Assembly: GCA_014218235.1 (NCBI GenBank)
Contig: CM024758.1
Coordinates: 98,431,698 to 98,495,697 of the forward strand
DNA from: Colocasia esculenta
Taxonomy: Eukaryota; Streptophyta; Magnoliopsida; Alismatales; Araceae
Reading direction: 5' to 3'
DNA length: 64,000 nucleotides
In this document: one piece after another, positions 44,690-57,599 of the stretch
Layout: each line of letters opens with the position of its first letter
Numbering within the stretch: the stretch's first letter is position 1
Notes under the pieces: model-generated
Seen by the model: only the letters and a program-made list of their open reading frames with translations
The model's database searches: none
Told to the model about the DNA's origin: nothing
Position numbers and translations under genes: made by a program

Positions 44690-46157
44690 TGAAGGTCCGG
44701 GAATAAACCCCGACCTCCCCCACTCGGACACTTGAGATAAACAGTTTGAGTCCGTATTTTAGTCCGAATCTAGTTCGGATTATGCATTAAGTGACGTTCA
44801 AAATGTCCGGTCAGGTGGACAAATACCCTTCGACGGGTAGAAGTCGACGTCTCGAAGTGCGTACAAAGTGGGCACGGCGTGTATGTGATTGGGCTGGCAA
44901 AAACCCTCGACGTTCGAAAACGGGAATAAACGCACTCGAACGGCTCCGGAAACGAACCTCACAGCGTTTGGGAAATGGCCAAGGGAGCTGGGGTCCACCC
45001 TTTTTATTAGGCTGGCCCCCCAAAGGGGGCCAGCCACCGGGCCAGCGCGGGCCACCCGCCTGCTGCGGCCACCCGCTCGTCCGCACGGGGCCTACCTGCG
45101 CTGCGCACGCCACCCACGCCATGCCAGGCTCGCGGCCACCCGCGCCAGGTCAGCGGCGGCCACCCGCGCCAGGTTCAGCGCGGGCTGCACGGTGGCCCTG
45201 GCTGGCTCGGCGGCCATGGCCAGCCCAAGGTCCACTCGCGCTGCACACATCCACCTCCGCCCGCCCCTCCGCCGGGCCATCCTCCCCAAGACCCTATAAT
45301 CACCGGGGTAGGGCGTGAGGTCCAAGATCGGCTTGCCCACTTTCAGGCTTCTATCTCCGAGCTCCTCGAAGCACTCTGAGCTCTCGCGCCCCGCGCTCCT
45401 TCGCGTTGTTAGGAGAGAGGCTCACCTTCGTCTGTGCTGCCACGTACGCTGGTCCCTTTTTTGCTCCGTTTGTGAACCGCGACTCCCGTGTGGAGACAAG
45501 GCCCCGCATGTCATATCAAGGCCCGGTATTCGCACATGATCCTCCGGTGTTTTAAATAACACGCATAGATGCATATTGTAAAAACTCCAACGGAGGTATA
45601 AACACCCCGTTGCGGACGTAACTACAAATGTCATGTCATGTAAACGTCCAACGTAGGCACAAACACCCCGTCGAGACGTAAATGTAAACCACTCATTATA
45701 TAAAAGCCCGACGGAGGCACAAACACCCCGTTGAGGACGAACATACAAATGTCATAAATGCATTTGAGGATATTAGGATGGAGATTTTGTTGCTTCAGTT
45801 GTTATGAAATTTTTTATGGAGATTTGTGCAGCTTGATTCAGTGGCTCAACAGGTATTAAACACAGGAACTATCGCATCGAATGTATTCGAGTTTTCACTC
45901 GATGTAAATGAACACCTACTCCGTCGGTGGGGAACGATCCAGTACACGACCACCCCAATCACCTGAAAATCCGGACGCGCGCGAAATAAATTTAAAATGC
46001 TGGAGCTCAGGGTTTTCACCCATGTCCCTCATAAATAAAATATCTTTGTCTGTTTCCCGTAACAGTCTGGCACGCCCGAAACGCAACTCCAAGACGTATA
46101 TCCATGCGTCGAAAGGAGAAAATATAAACAAGTGAAAAGAAAATTCCGCGTTCCACA
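44690..46157 (-). repeat. LTR-A copy on the minus strand, 3'-truncated
   Basis: It starts TGTGGAACGCGG at 46157 (minus), has MS1 (45750-45580, three units), a TATA region near 45298, a GC-rich block (45290-45000) and reaches the GGTTTATTCCCGGACC segment near 44700. The last 100 bases of the LTR are replaced by unrelated sequence. Long open frames at 44790-45340 are GC-driven. Confidence 0.75.
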
Positions 46158-47094
46158 TCTGGCACGCCTGTGGGACTGTTCCTGCCTTCCATGCATAGTA
46201 AAAAAACCTTATGTCAAAGTAGGATATAGATGACTGATATCCACATGGCAGTACAAGAGGAGCTGAAGCCGGCGACAAAAGCCCGTCTCCACCTGCAACC
46301 TCATGCAAGCAATGGCCGCAGTCACCTACGGTCCGCAGGTCATCGCAAGCCACGCCAAATGTGGCTACCTCACCATGCCGATTGTGTTCGGCGACTTCCC
46401 TGCTGTAGTGGGATCCCCTTACTTCCTAGGTGTGGTCCCCGCTGTCCAAGCACCACAACGACGACACCGAAAGCCACAGCAGCCAGGGGCATCAAGCCCC
46501 GCTTAAGTCAGGCCGAGTCTTCTCGGTTAATACCGTCTCTTGCGCCGCAGCCCCTAGAAAACAAGGACAACGCCAGGGACGCAGGGGCAGCAAGCCCCGG
46601 GCTATCGTCTCCAACTTCGGCAAAACCGTGCTCGTCGGAGACGTCCCATCAGGCTCGATGGAGGCCGATCCTGTCCTGCCTGCCGCTGGACAGAAGCGTC
46701 CCCACTGTGGCAACCTCCAACAATTCGCATCCCCTCTAGGGATGCGCCAGAAAAGTGGGACTCCCCCAAAAGAGGCCCGACGGGGCAGGCTTCCAGCTCG
46801 GTACCTCAGCACCTCACAAAATGAGGCAGATGTGGGTCACCAAGCAGGAGGCCCGCCAGATCAAACAAGGCAGAGCGGGCCAATCCGCTGAAGACCCCAA
46901 GAATGCGGCACCTGAGCAAGAAAAAGCTCGGGATCCTGAACCTCCTCGCCCCTCACGGGCAGAAGAGGAGGGGCGTTTACAGGAAGCCCAACTCGTCCCA
47001 CCCAGCGGAACCCTCAAGGGGAGACGTCAGCGGCCTGAAGCTTCCGCACCTCGAGTCTCAGTCTTCAGTAGGCTGGGGGGGGCACCCTGCCCAC
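46158..47094 (+). pseudogene. Ty3/gypsy gag N-terminal region, decayed, cut by hAT insertion
   Basis: The frame 46755-47090 is rich in Arg, Glu, Pro and Ser and ends RVSVFSRLGG, a motif common shortly before the gag core in plant gypsy elements of the Tat type. The upstream part is open only in short pieces. The gag core appears after the hAT element at 52600-53690 on the same strand, so this is one gag gene split by the insertion. Confidence 0.5.
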
Positions 47095-47406
47095 AAGGAA
47101 GGCAGGATCGGGATCGGATCGGGATCGACCATGGTCGATCCGATCCTGGATCGGATCGGATCGCAGATCCCATGGATCCCAGGGAAGTCTGGCCGATCCT
47201 GGATCGGCCAGATATAAAATGTTTATTTTTTTTGGAAAAATGCAGGAAAAATCAGAAAATTCAGAAAAATTCTGGAAAAAAAAAAAAAACTGAACTCCTG
47301 AAAGAACTAAGATTTGCATCAAAAATCAATTATACATGCATTCATAGTACATAAACATGAAATTTAAGACATTGTACATGTAACTTACATTTGATAGAAG
47401 ACTAAT

Positions 47407-50400
47407 AATCTTTCCATCCACTTCCAGACATAGATGAGCCACCATCATTTGGGTTTTGGTAGCTATGACCAAAGAGGGAATTTGCTAAATCATGCATACC
47501 CATTTGAATCCCTCTTGGTGTAAATTGTTGACTTGAGCTTTCTCCAGATTGTGATGGAGCTGGACACCATATACCAAGCGGTTTGTATGTACTTGTTGCT
47601 TCACTAGGGCCACTAGGCTCTTGTTCTTGTGAAGGCCAAGGTCCCCATCCTCCTTGTACTCCATAAGGTGAGCTACTAATATCTGAGTACGGTAAAATGG
47701 GAGGCTGAAATGCAGGTATATGAGTAGACCCTGAACTATAGTTTGGCTCCCAAGGTGGCCACTCATAGGCTGCATGATGTTGTTGTCCTTCATATCCCCC
47801 TTGTCCATGCCCTTGTCCTTCTCCTCCTCCCGCCTCCCTGATGTTCTGTTTCTGGTACATAACTTTCAGTAAGCCCTACACCTGTGGCCCCAGTATATCC
47901 TGCTCCTGCATATCCCTGGCCAGCTCCTGTGGCCCCAGTGGCAGCCCCATCATCATCATCATCATCATCATCATTTGGATCTTGTGTGGTGTCATCACTA
48001 CGAATTGGTTGCTGCACTTTCCTCTTTTTTTGCCTGGCATATGTTATTTTTTCTAACTCTAAGGCTTTTGAACTCTTCTCTTTTTGTGTTGCAGCTCTTC
48101 TTAATGCAGGCTGAGTGGGAGGCACTCTAGATGTCTCTGGTAAGATAGCTGAGTGTCGTGGCAAAGAGAAGAGAGGACCGAGGGTGAGAGGTTGGTCCTC
48201 ACTTACCCTAAGCTCTGGATCTCCAGCCTCTACTCCATCCAATTCTCCTTCCGCCCATGAGCAATCACGAGGGTCAAATTCTGGAACATCCCTTTCCTGT
48301 CTTGTTTCCACCCATGCATTTAGTGGTGTTCCTCATCAAATAACTCATCAACATCAATTTGAGATGATAATGCTTCCCTCTCTGCAAAACGTTGCTCCCA
48401 ATGACTACCTGCAAAAGTCATTAGCCTTGCCTCGCTCTTCTTTTGTCTATCTTTAATGCATTTCAGCTTCAACCTCATATTGTAGTGGCAATAGACCAAC
48501 TTCTCTAGCCTAGTTGCACTCAACCTGTTCCTCACTTTTGTGTGAATAAGTGAGAAAGTGCTCCAATTTCTCTCACACTGGCTAGATGAAGTGGTCTGAC
48601 TGAGTACTCTAATAGCAATCCTTGCAAGTGGACTTCTTTGACCAGTCTTGTAGTCTAACATAACCCACCACTCACCTACAAAAAAAAAACATACAATGAA
48701 TTAGCACATAATACAAGTGATTTGTCATTTTGTTATGAAGTAAGCATGAGCTTAAGTCTGAAGGTTCTTACCCGGACCCATTCTGGTCACTGCTTCTTTA
48801 ACATCATAATCTCTGTAGATGTCCAACTTCAGTTAAATCTGTCCATCTACAGTATAATACAGTTGCTAAGTGTAACTCCAAAAGTATATTGAATACATGA
48901 AATGGAATGAAGTTTTTAACTTGGTCGTACCTCTATCATAGCATCTATTCTTTCGTCCATGCTCCTAGATAATCTCCCGATGACATTGATTGTCCCCTGG
49001 AGCACCTCACCATCATTGTGAGGGAATCACTATATTGATGCCTAGGGTTAAAGAAATACCCTATATGTACAAAACATGTGTAGTAAGTTAGAAATTCAAC
49101 TCATGCTAATAAGAAATATGCACAATAAGATATAATACATTTACCTGCTGCATGTAAATCATGGTGGAGTGTTGACTCCCATCTTGCATCATAATCTTCC
49201 ACCATTTTTTATATGCTTGCGGATGCTTCTCTCTCAACCTTTCCTTGGCTTTATCCATAGCCTCATATAAGTAACCCATGTCATTCTTGTCCTCTCCATC
49301 AACCATCCTCAGCACCTGTACTAGAGGCTCTATTAGCTTCAAATAATAGTGGATTTTCTCCCAAAACGATGGTCACTGACCAAGCAAGAAATCTCATGTG
49401 CCACATCTCTGGATTCCTCTCTCAATGTAGCCACATGTGCCAAGTACTCGGAACTATGTATGAGAGTGCCCAACTCATGTCTAAACTGATGCAGACTCTC
49501 CAATGCAATAAATTGTGAGGCAAATCTTGTTGGGCCAGGACGAATTATGTCATGTCCATTTGTGCACTCTCTCATCATATGTAAGATTCTATTGTGTCCA
49601 TAAATAAAAGTAGTAATCAATTGCGACTTGGACACCAAGTCATGCACATGTTTGTCTTTGCCAATATCCTCCATCATCAAGTCTAAGGAGTGGGCTGCAC
49701 AAGGGACCCAATAAAGATGATGTCGTTTTGCCATCAATTTTCTTCCAGCTGCCTTGTAACTTGCTTCATTATCAGTGACAACTTGGACTACATGTTCCTC
49801 GCCAATTTCATCAATCATCTCATCCATGAGCCTAAACAAGTAATCTGCATTTTTTATTTGCCCACTTGCATCTATAGATTCATGAACACTGTACCCTCAC
49901 TGCAATATACAAGAAAGTTAATCATGGACCTTCTTGTTGTTCCCGTCCATCCATCACACATAAGAGTACAACCTCTTGCCATCCATATATCTTTGAATGA
50001 CGCCACCCAATCCTTTATCTCAGTCAATTCCTCTTCAATATTTGCTAAATCTCCTTTGGTGTAGGAGCTTTCAAACCTGGACCTGCCTCACCAACTGAAT
50101 CTATCATCGTTTGGAAATAAGGACTAGATGCTGTATGGGCTGGGACCCCTGCATGCAAAAACCATTTTACAATGTTTTTAACTGCATGTTTAGCGGAAGC
50201 AGCTGTGGCCTTTACCCCTTTCATTGCATGCTTTATGCCAGGCTGTTTTGATGAAGATTTCCTTCCCAAATTGTGTCAACCCCACTAGTTGGTCCCGTTC
50301 CCCTCATTGAACCACCTCTCCTGATAGGTGGTGCCGGTGGCCGTGTGACACTAGCCCCTGATGATGATCCTTCTCTTGTACTATGGAACCTCCGCATGTC

Positions 50401-50832
50401 ACTTTCCAACATGGCAGCACGCCGACTCTGCCGTAGTCCTTCTCGCCATTCTCTCTCATTAGGTGAGAGATCCTCATAATCTGTATCATCTGAGTCCTCA
50501 ACATCAACAGTTCTTGTAGCTGCCTTACTTTTTCCCTTCCCAGAAATCTCTTCATGCAGTTCTTGTTGATGTTGAATACGTATGCCTCTTTGTTGTTGTC
50601 TTCCAGCCATGTAGTCTTTCATCTCATTCACTAACTCCCGTGGACAATGCTTGCATTTTACTACATTTGTTCCAATGCCTGCAATGTGTTGTTTTAGGCG
50701 GTATACACCTCCATTCATTTCCTTACCACAGTGGTTACACCGCACTCTCTTAGAGGCAGCATCAATAAGGACACCGTGTTTCCATCCAATGTCTACTTGT
50801 GGTTGCTCTTCCTCGTGTCCCTCATCAGCCAT
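47407..50832 (-). CDS. hAT transposase (BED finger, DUF659, dimerisation domain), with frameshifts
   Basis: It starts MADEGHEEEQPQVDIGWKHG. A BED zinc finger follows (VRCNHCGKEMNGGVYRLKQH). The DUF659 region holds the hAT catalytic Asp residues in CDGWTG (about 49970) and VTDNEASYKAAG (about 49770). The C-terminal dimerisation domain (48661-48320) has IRVLSQTTSSSQCERNWSTF with the catalytic Glu. Splice donors are visible at about 49147 and 48930. A Gly/Gln/Asp-rich tail with a CAT-repeat run (47951) ends near 47407. The enzyme would cut and paste elements with matching ends. Single-base frameshifts near 50262, 50055, 49895 and 49365 break this copy, but all domains remain. Confidence 0.8.
47948..47975. 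repeat. CAT/ATG trinucleotide microsatellite in hAT coding tail
   Basis: About eight CAT units, which encode an Asp run in the minus-strand transposase tail. Confidence 0.9.
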
Positions 50833-51895
50833 ACTTGCTAATCCTATAACAAATTAAGAATACAAACACATTCATGTGTAAGTATACAATTATAAACATA
50901 TTACATCTAATATTAACCCTAATTAGGGTGAAATTTAGAGATTTTCTCTAATTTCCCGAAATGAAATTGTTCCATTATCATAGAAAGGCATGATTAAGTC
51001 AATTAAGTGATTGGAACACTTAATTGATCTCTAATTGTGCTAATACAACATAAGCCCCAAATATCAAACCCTAATTAGCCAATTAGGGTGAAATTTGGAG
51101 ATTTTATCTAATTGACAAAATGTAAGGGATAATAAGAAGATATAAGAAGATTAAACATGTGTACATGTGTTTTCATTTTTTTCAGAATTTATAACTGAAT
51201 TTCGAAATTAAAAAATGAATATACCTTAAAAGAACAACTTCTTCCTTGCTTGAGTAAGATCTCTTGAGATCTACTCAAGAAGATCTCCCTTGGATGTGCT
51301 CTTTCTAACCTCTTTCAAACTTGAAAGAGAAGATAGGGTTTAGAAGAAAAAGTAGAAGAGGGAAAAGAGGAAGAAGAAGAACAAGAACAAGAACAAGAAG
51401 AAGAGGAGGAGGAGGAGGCCGGCTGGGGAGGACCGCGGCGGTGGAGGAGGCCGGCGGCGGCGGTGAGGAGGCAGCCCGAGCTGGGGGGGGAGGGGGAGCA
51501 CCTTCCTTCCTTCCTAGGACACCAAAACCTGCATCTTTTGGTGTCCTCGGGTGGGAAGGGGGCGAAATAAGGGGGATCGCGCCGGATCGATCGGGATCGA
51601 CCCTTATCGGGTCGGATCGACGCCGGATCGATCGATTCGACCCGATAAGGGTCGATCCGGCGCCGTAAGTTCAAATTTGAACTGAACAGGGCCGATCGAC
51701 TGAATCGAGCCGGGATCGATCGATCCCGGTTCGACTCGAGCGATCCAACTCAGATCCTACTGAGTTGGGTCGATCCAGCCGGAATGTGGGGTTTTGGGGT
51801 TCTTCAAGGGGGAATCGACCCTTGGGGGGTCGATCCGATCCGGGATCGAGCGATTCTGGCTCGATCCCGGCGATTCTTCCTTCCATGTCTGCCAA
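50833..51895. other. hAT 5' untranslated and subterminal region
   Basis: There is no gene. AT-rich sequence with two copies of an AATTAGGGTGAAATTTNGAGATTTT repeat (50920, 51075) is followed by a GAA/GAGGAG purine microsatellite (51345-51420) and dense GATCGATC/GATCGGG subterminal motifs (51570-51880). Such motif clusters are typical binding sites for hAT transposases. Confidence 0.6.
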
Positions 51896-53888
51896 TCACA
51901 CAGAAAGTCCAAGAAGCGGAGGGTTGCACGGACATCTGAAGAAGGTGGATGCTAAAGATCTTCACCGCTCACCCTTCCGGCAGGGACGTGCTGGGCCATC
52001 CTGTGGTTCCCCGCTGGCATGGTCCAGGGTAGATGAACCCAGCCAGAGGGCGAGGCTGTCATCCTACAGACCCAGATCCTTCCGAAGACCTCTCTAAGGT
52101 CAAGGCAGTCAAGCTGGACCCTCGAACCGGTAAGCCTTGAAGCCTCCGCTCGAGCATGATCAAAGGCCACCCCCGGCCAGATCCAGAAGACCATCGAAGG
52201 AGGGGAAGAAGATTAGGTTGCAAGCCTCCTCCTCGGGGATCAACAACTTCCGGCGGACGGAGAGCAAGCCGAAGTATTCCTCATGCCGCCAACAGAGCCG
52301 CTTTCCAGGCCATGACGGATGACGCCAAATATGATTTCATACAACGCTGGCAGGCTGAAATGGCCAACCTTCTGATGGAGCGGGGGCAATAGGCAGGGGC
52401 AAATGCGCCACTTCTCCAAGTGCCGGCGGCAACCAAATTGCTTGGAGAAGACACCACAAGGCGATTTGCCCGATGTCAACCCGCAAGCAGCCGCGACCAC
52501 GATTATACCGTCGATCCGGTCCAACAGCCGTGCAGGGGTATAAACTCCCCAGGCCTCCGCAGCTGAAGATATCGTGGCCCGCGGCGGATGATCGAAAAGA
52601 TCGTGGATGACCGCTTCGCTCAACGAGGCGAGGGGACCGCCACTGTGGATCTATACAGTGTGCCATATCCCGTCCACATCAGGTCAGAAACTACCACCGG
52701 ACTGCCCTAAGGCGCCGAAGTTAGAAGTTTGACGGGCAGGGCTCACCAATGAGCACCTGTCCTATTACATAACGCCATGGGAGAGTTGGCATTCGATGAA
52801 TCCTACCTCCTCCGTTACTTTGCAACATCCTTGACGGGCATCACCTTTCATGTGGTACTCGAGGCTGAGGCTCAACTCCATTGTTGATTGGGCCGACCTC
52901 CAAAAGAAATTCATCGACCGCTTCCAGACGGCCGAAAGAAAAGTGTTGCTAGCAGAGCTGTGTACCCTCAAGCAGAGGAAAGGAGAAATGACACTCGACG
53001 CTTATCAACTGATTCAGCGGTGGCGTGACTGCACATAGGTGCGACAATCCCCCGACGCAAGAAGATGCCATAACCCGTCTGTCGGCGGGGCCTGGCAGCT
53101 GAAGTAAGTGAAAAGCTGCTGGGTACAAATATCAAGGACTTCGACCACTCAATGCGTTGTCGCGGAGATAGAAATGTTCTTCGCTTTCAACCCGGTGCAT
53201 GCCCCCTCCAAAACAAGTCAAATAAGGAGCGTGCTGCTGGCAAAGAAGTCAACGCTGTGGACTTCGCCCCGCAAAATAAGGGGAAGAAGATCACGATCAC
53301 CAGTGTTCCAAGCAAAAAGGCGGAAGAAAGGCCACCTCCGACCTCATTGCCTCAGCGTATGAGCACACCTTACTCCTTCAAAAAGGACCACACAAGGAAG
53401 CTCTTCAAGCTTTGCGTTGAGAATGACTTGATCACGCTCCCGGGACCGAAAAGATCGGGTGAAGCGGATAAGGTGGATGAGCCGAACTATTGCCTCTATC
53501 ACCACATGCTGGGGCACTCCATTGAGAATTGCTATGTCTTCAAGAATGAAGTACAGAAGCTGATCCAGAGCCGCCTCATCTCAATGCAAGGCAATTTGGT
53601 TGACCCTCCACAGCCCATGCTTGGGATCAATCGAAGCATCGGCCAACGTCATTCACGTCAATACGCCGATACCCGAGCCAGAGGACCCTGACGTAAATCC
53701 ATGACTCTCACTCTCACCCACAAATGGGCGAGAGAATCATCATTCCCTCGGTCCCGTGGCAGAGATCGTGGTCGGAGGCAGTCCAAAATCTCAAAAGGCA
53801 GGTTCAATCACTACGGCATGGGTCAATGCCAAACGTTGATATATTTGAGGAGCATGCACGAAAGCTTGACCGCCCTCCAACAAGGACT
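51896..53888 (+). pseudogene. Ty3/gypsy gag core and zinc-knuckle-like region, interrupted at 53888
   Basis: A decayed N-terminal part (51896-52640) leads to the gag core: SLTGITF, then WYSRLRLNSIVDWADLQKKF and LKQRKGEMTLDAYQLIQRW (52830-53025), matching the Retrotrans_gag domain. After frameshifts, 53152-53691 continues with VNAVDFAPQNKGKK, PYSFKKDHTRKLFKLC and CLYHHMLGHSIENCYVFKNE, the C-H-C pattern region before the protease of Tat-type elements. LTR-A inserts at 53889, before the protease proper. Confidence 0.82.
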
Positions 53889-55685
53889 TGTGGAACGCGG
53901 AATTTTTTTCTCTCTTTTTCTTTCCTCTTTACATATTTTTTTGTATTTTCATTCCTTTCGATGCATGGGTATGCGTCTTGGAGATTTTTTGCGTTTCGGG
54001 CGTACCAGACTGTTTACAGGAAACAGACAAAGAATTTGTTTTATGAGGGACATTGGGTGTAAACCCTGAGCCCTCGAATATTTTATATTTATTTTCCGCG
54101 CGCGTTCGTATTTTTAGGCGATTAGAGTGGTCCGTGTACTGGACCGTTCCCCACCGACCGGAGTCGGTGTTTCATTTACATCGAGTGAAACTCGAATACC
54201 TTCGATGCGATATATTTTTTAAAAGACTTTATGTCGGAATTTAAGGAAATTAGACAACAAATGACTTCCACAAATATCCTCAAATACATTTATGACATTT
54301 GTATTTTCATCCTCAATGTGGTGTTTGTGCCTCCATTGGGCGTTTACATGACATGACATATACATTTGCGTCCTCAACGGGGTGTTTGTACCTCCGTTGG
54401 GTGTTTACACAATTTGTCGTTTACATTTACGCTCGCAACGGGGTGTTTGTTCCTCCGTTGGGCGTTTGCCATATGTGACATTTCATTTACATCCTCAACG
54501 TGGTGTTTGTACCTCCATTGGGCGTTTACATGGCATGACATTTGCATTTACGCCTTTAATGGGGTATTTGTTCCTCCATTGGGCGTTTACAATGTGTCCG
54601 TTACATTTCACGTCCACAACGGGGTGTTTGTACCTCCGCTAGACGATTACATGACGCGCCTCCACATGTGTTTTTTAAACACCGAAGGGCTTACGCAGAA
54701 ATGCCGAGTCTTATATAATGACCTGCGGTGTCTTGGCACGGAGTCTTGTCTTCATCCGGCGCGTAACATGAACGGAGCACGGAGGGGCCCGGTGTACGTG
54801 TACGACAGACGGAGCCGGAAGGGAGGTATTTTCCCTTCCGACAGAGACATGCAGAAATCCCCAACACCGGAGAGCTTGGACGAGAGTCCTTGAGCGGAGG
54901 CACGCGATCGTCTGAACGCTTCCGCCGGGGCCGGATTGACGAAAGCGAAGGCGTCCAGGATCCAAAGCTTGTAGGTTAGGTGAGCGCGCCTTTCTTCATT
55001 CCCCTACCGTGTATTTATAGGGGCTTGGGAATGGTCTCGGCAGAGGTGGAAGCACGGCGCGGTGGCCACAAGGTTAACCAGGGGCGCAGGCCACGTAGTG
55101 GGCCCCAGCGCGCTGGCTCGGCGCGGGTGGCCGCGCGGGGCCCCGCACGCTTGCTCGGCGCGGGTGGCCCGCGCACTTGCCTGGCGCGGGTGGCCACCGC
55201 TTCTGGCCCGCCTATATAGGGGGTGGGTCCTGGCCATCTTTGGCTATTCCCACGAGTAGGAGTTTTTTCCATTTTGGCTGTTCTTCGCCAACCCACGGTC
55301 GTCCAGCGTGCGTGCTCACGCTTCCGCGTGCGTTTGTGTGCATTTGACGTGCGTTCTTGGCCGCTTTACGTGCGTTATCCCCGTTTTCGGAGACCAAGGG
55401 CGTTTGGCCGGCCTGAACACGTGCTTGCCGTGCACGATTTTGGATGCTTCTCTTCGGACGTCGACTTTTGCCCGTCCGGGTATATGTTCCGTCCTTAACG
55501 AACCTTTGAGCGTCACGTTTAACATATAACTCGAATTGAATCGGATTAAAGCACGGACTCGGACCCGTTTATCTCAGGTGTCCGAGTGGGGAGTTTGGGG
55601 TTTATTCCCTGGCCTCCGTGACTTTCCGGGCGAATTTTGCCGCTCAGACTTTGTTTACGTCCCGGTATTTTTTCCGGATTCAACA
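53889..55685 (+). repeat. 5' LTR of the PMD-carrying LTR-A element
   Basis: It starts TGTGGAACGCGG and ends CCGGATTCAACA (1797 bp). It contains six MS1 units (54300-54660), a GTATTTATAGG box (55011), a GC-rich segment and a second TATATA (55213). MS2 and MS3 are absent. It is followed by the same interior start (AATTCCCCCCACGGGATATCC-like) as at 19115. The insertion target is gypsy gag. Confidence 0.8.
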
Positions 55686-57051
55686 AATTCCCCCCACGGG
55701 ATATCCGTCGGAGACGAGGGCGACGACGGGTATCCCGTAGCCGTCTTTTCAAATGCATTTTTTGTTCTGCACTTGTAATTGTCTGCCTTGTTGTAACGTC
55801 TTTATTTGTGACAGTTGAACTCTTTATTGGCAGGATTGACGATGTCTCGTTCGAACGAGGCACCGTGGGGAGAGCAGTGGGGCATCGCATCCGTCGGAGA
55901 GCACTGTCCGGAGTACGGATGATCCGATGCCCTCTTTTGTTCTTGGCGCCATCAGGAAGGAGGATCTGCCCAGACTTGACCGTGGTATCTGGACTTGGGC
56001 CCGGGGACCTTTGGAGGAGCCTTCACCGTCTGAGGGCGTAGTGGATTTGGACTTGGTGGACCGCTCCGGCCGGGTTTACCGCTACCTGCGGGGGGATAAC
56101 TACCCCAGGCATTTTCCTCTGGACGAGCATCTGTTCCTGTTTATTCGGGACTTTGTACCAGCCGGATGGGATGGTCCCGCTGAACTTTTGGCAACCGAGG
56201 CGGGTCCAGATGGAGAGGGCCATTCTGGTTGGCCGTGACAACATGCTGGGACGTGTGGTTTTCAGTACCCTATTTTCCTCTCGGTTATTCCGCCGCAGTG
56301 CATTTTCAGATGCAGGCCAGCTGGGCTGTTTGGCACGGAGCCAGTTCACCCGCCAAGGAGATGTCACTTACAGAAGGCATCTGGGAGGTTTATGGGCAGC
56401 CCAAGACTGGACCTTCTTTTGCCGAGCATGCCTTGTTGCCTTCGGGGACCCGATTTGCGTCGGAGGGCTACGACCAGCTTTGCTTTCTTGACCGGATCTT
56501 GAGCGGAGAGGCCGCCAGCTGGTATGATAGATGGTCCGCGTCTCTTCGCACCACTTTTTCGCTTTGGTGGGACGAAATGGTTGATGGGGATTCTGCACCA
56601 TTATCGTGAGCTACTGGACCATGTTGGCATTTTTCATGCCGTCGCCGCCGCTCTTCACGACTACCCCTGCCATTCCGGGCTTCTGTAGGCCCTTGCAGAG
56701 AGATTTAACTGGAGGTTCAACACCTTCGGTACAGCAGAGGGGGAGACTAGCCTTGACCTGTGGACCTTCCACAGGATTTCAGACTCCCTATCTCCAGCCA
56801 GTTTTACGAGGAGGTGTGCTTAGATGACCTCCATCGCGACCCATCCTCCGGCGCCGACTTTTATATCCTACCGTACAGTTTCGGTACTTGATGAAGGTCT
56901 GGCGGGATTTGACCAGAGTGGCAGGGAGCAGTGTCCCAGTGCTTCAAAAGGGACAGTGCGGTGTGAGCTGTAATGCATGGGTCCGTTTTTTCTATAACGG
57001 GCCCTTTTGCTTCCACAACGGATTTGCCTCCGACAGTCGTGATCCAGTAGA

Positions 57052-57572
57052 TGGGCTGTAAACGGAGCGGATACGGAGCGGATATGGGCTTTCCGGTTCC
57101 GATCCGAATAGTTAATCGGATAGTTCGTATCCGCTCCGAATATAATTCGAATACGGAGCGGATAATTTAATCGGATAATTTTTGAATTCGGAGCGGATAC
57201 GGATATTATCCGCTTCGGAAATATAAGCTTAATAAAATATATTAAGTGATCTAAAAATTTTAAAAAAATCTGTAAAAATTTTAAAAAAGTATAAATATAA
57301 CAAAATACTCTCTAAACAAAAGATTAACATTAGATGTATTATATATTATAATTATGTATGGATCATTAGATTTAAGATTAATGGTAAAAAATAACTTCAT
57401 TTCGGAGCGATCTTAAACGGAGCGGATCACCAGTTCCGTATCCGCTCGTTTATCGGATAATATCCGTATCCGAAATCCGCTCCGCCGGATATTTGTTAAA
57501 CGATAATATCCGGATAATCGGATACGAATTCGAATCGGATCCGGATAATATCCGGATCCGTTTACAGCCCTA
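57052..57572. mobile_element. 521-bp hAT-type MITE inside the PMD gene
   Basis: The ends are inverted: TGGGCTGTAAACGGAGCGGA at the left and ...GGATCCGTTTACAGCCCTA at the right. Flanks CCAGTAGA (57044-57051) and CCAGCAGA (57573-57580) agree at 7 of 8, fitting a hAT duplication. Dense CGGATA/CGGAGCGGATA subterminal repeats fill it. No coding content. Confidence 0.82.
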
Positions 57573-57599
57573 CCAGCAGATTATTTGCAGTTGTCCGTG

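Larger units (their letters stand above)
47095..51890 (-). mobile_element. hAT DNA transposon with transposase gene
   Basis: It is bounded by GATCGGGATCG-type subterminal repeats on both sides (47098-47210 and 51570-51880). The left end GGAAGGCAGGATCG and the complement of the right end GGAAGGAAGAATCG form inverted termini. A multi-exon transposase gene lies between on the minus strand, with a microsatellite-bearing promoter side (51340-51420). It interrupts gypsy gag. The 8-bp duplication expected for hAT could not be placed. Confidence 0.78.

Noticed and set aside
44791..45318. 175-residue Pro/Arg/Ala frame
   Set aside because: It lies in the GC-rich part of a minus-strand LTR-A, with open frames in several phases.
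47098..47210. GATCGGGATCG clusters as a regulatory site of a host gene
   Set aside because: They are mirrored at the other end of the hAT element and are better explained as subterminal transposase-binding repeats.
52240..52666. minus-strand frames opposite gypsy gag
   Set aside because: The plus strand carries the recognisable gag domain, so these are antisense shadows.
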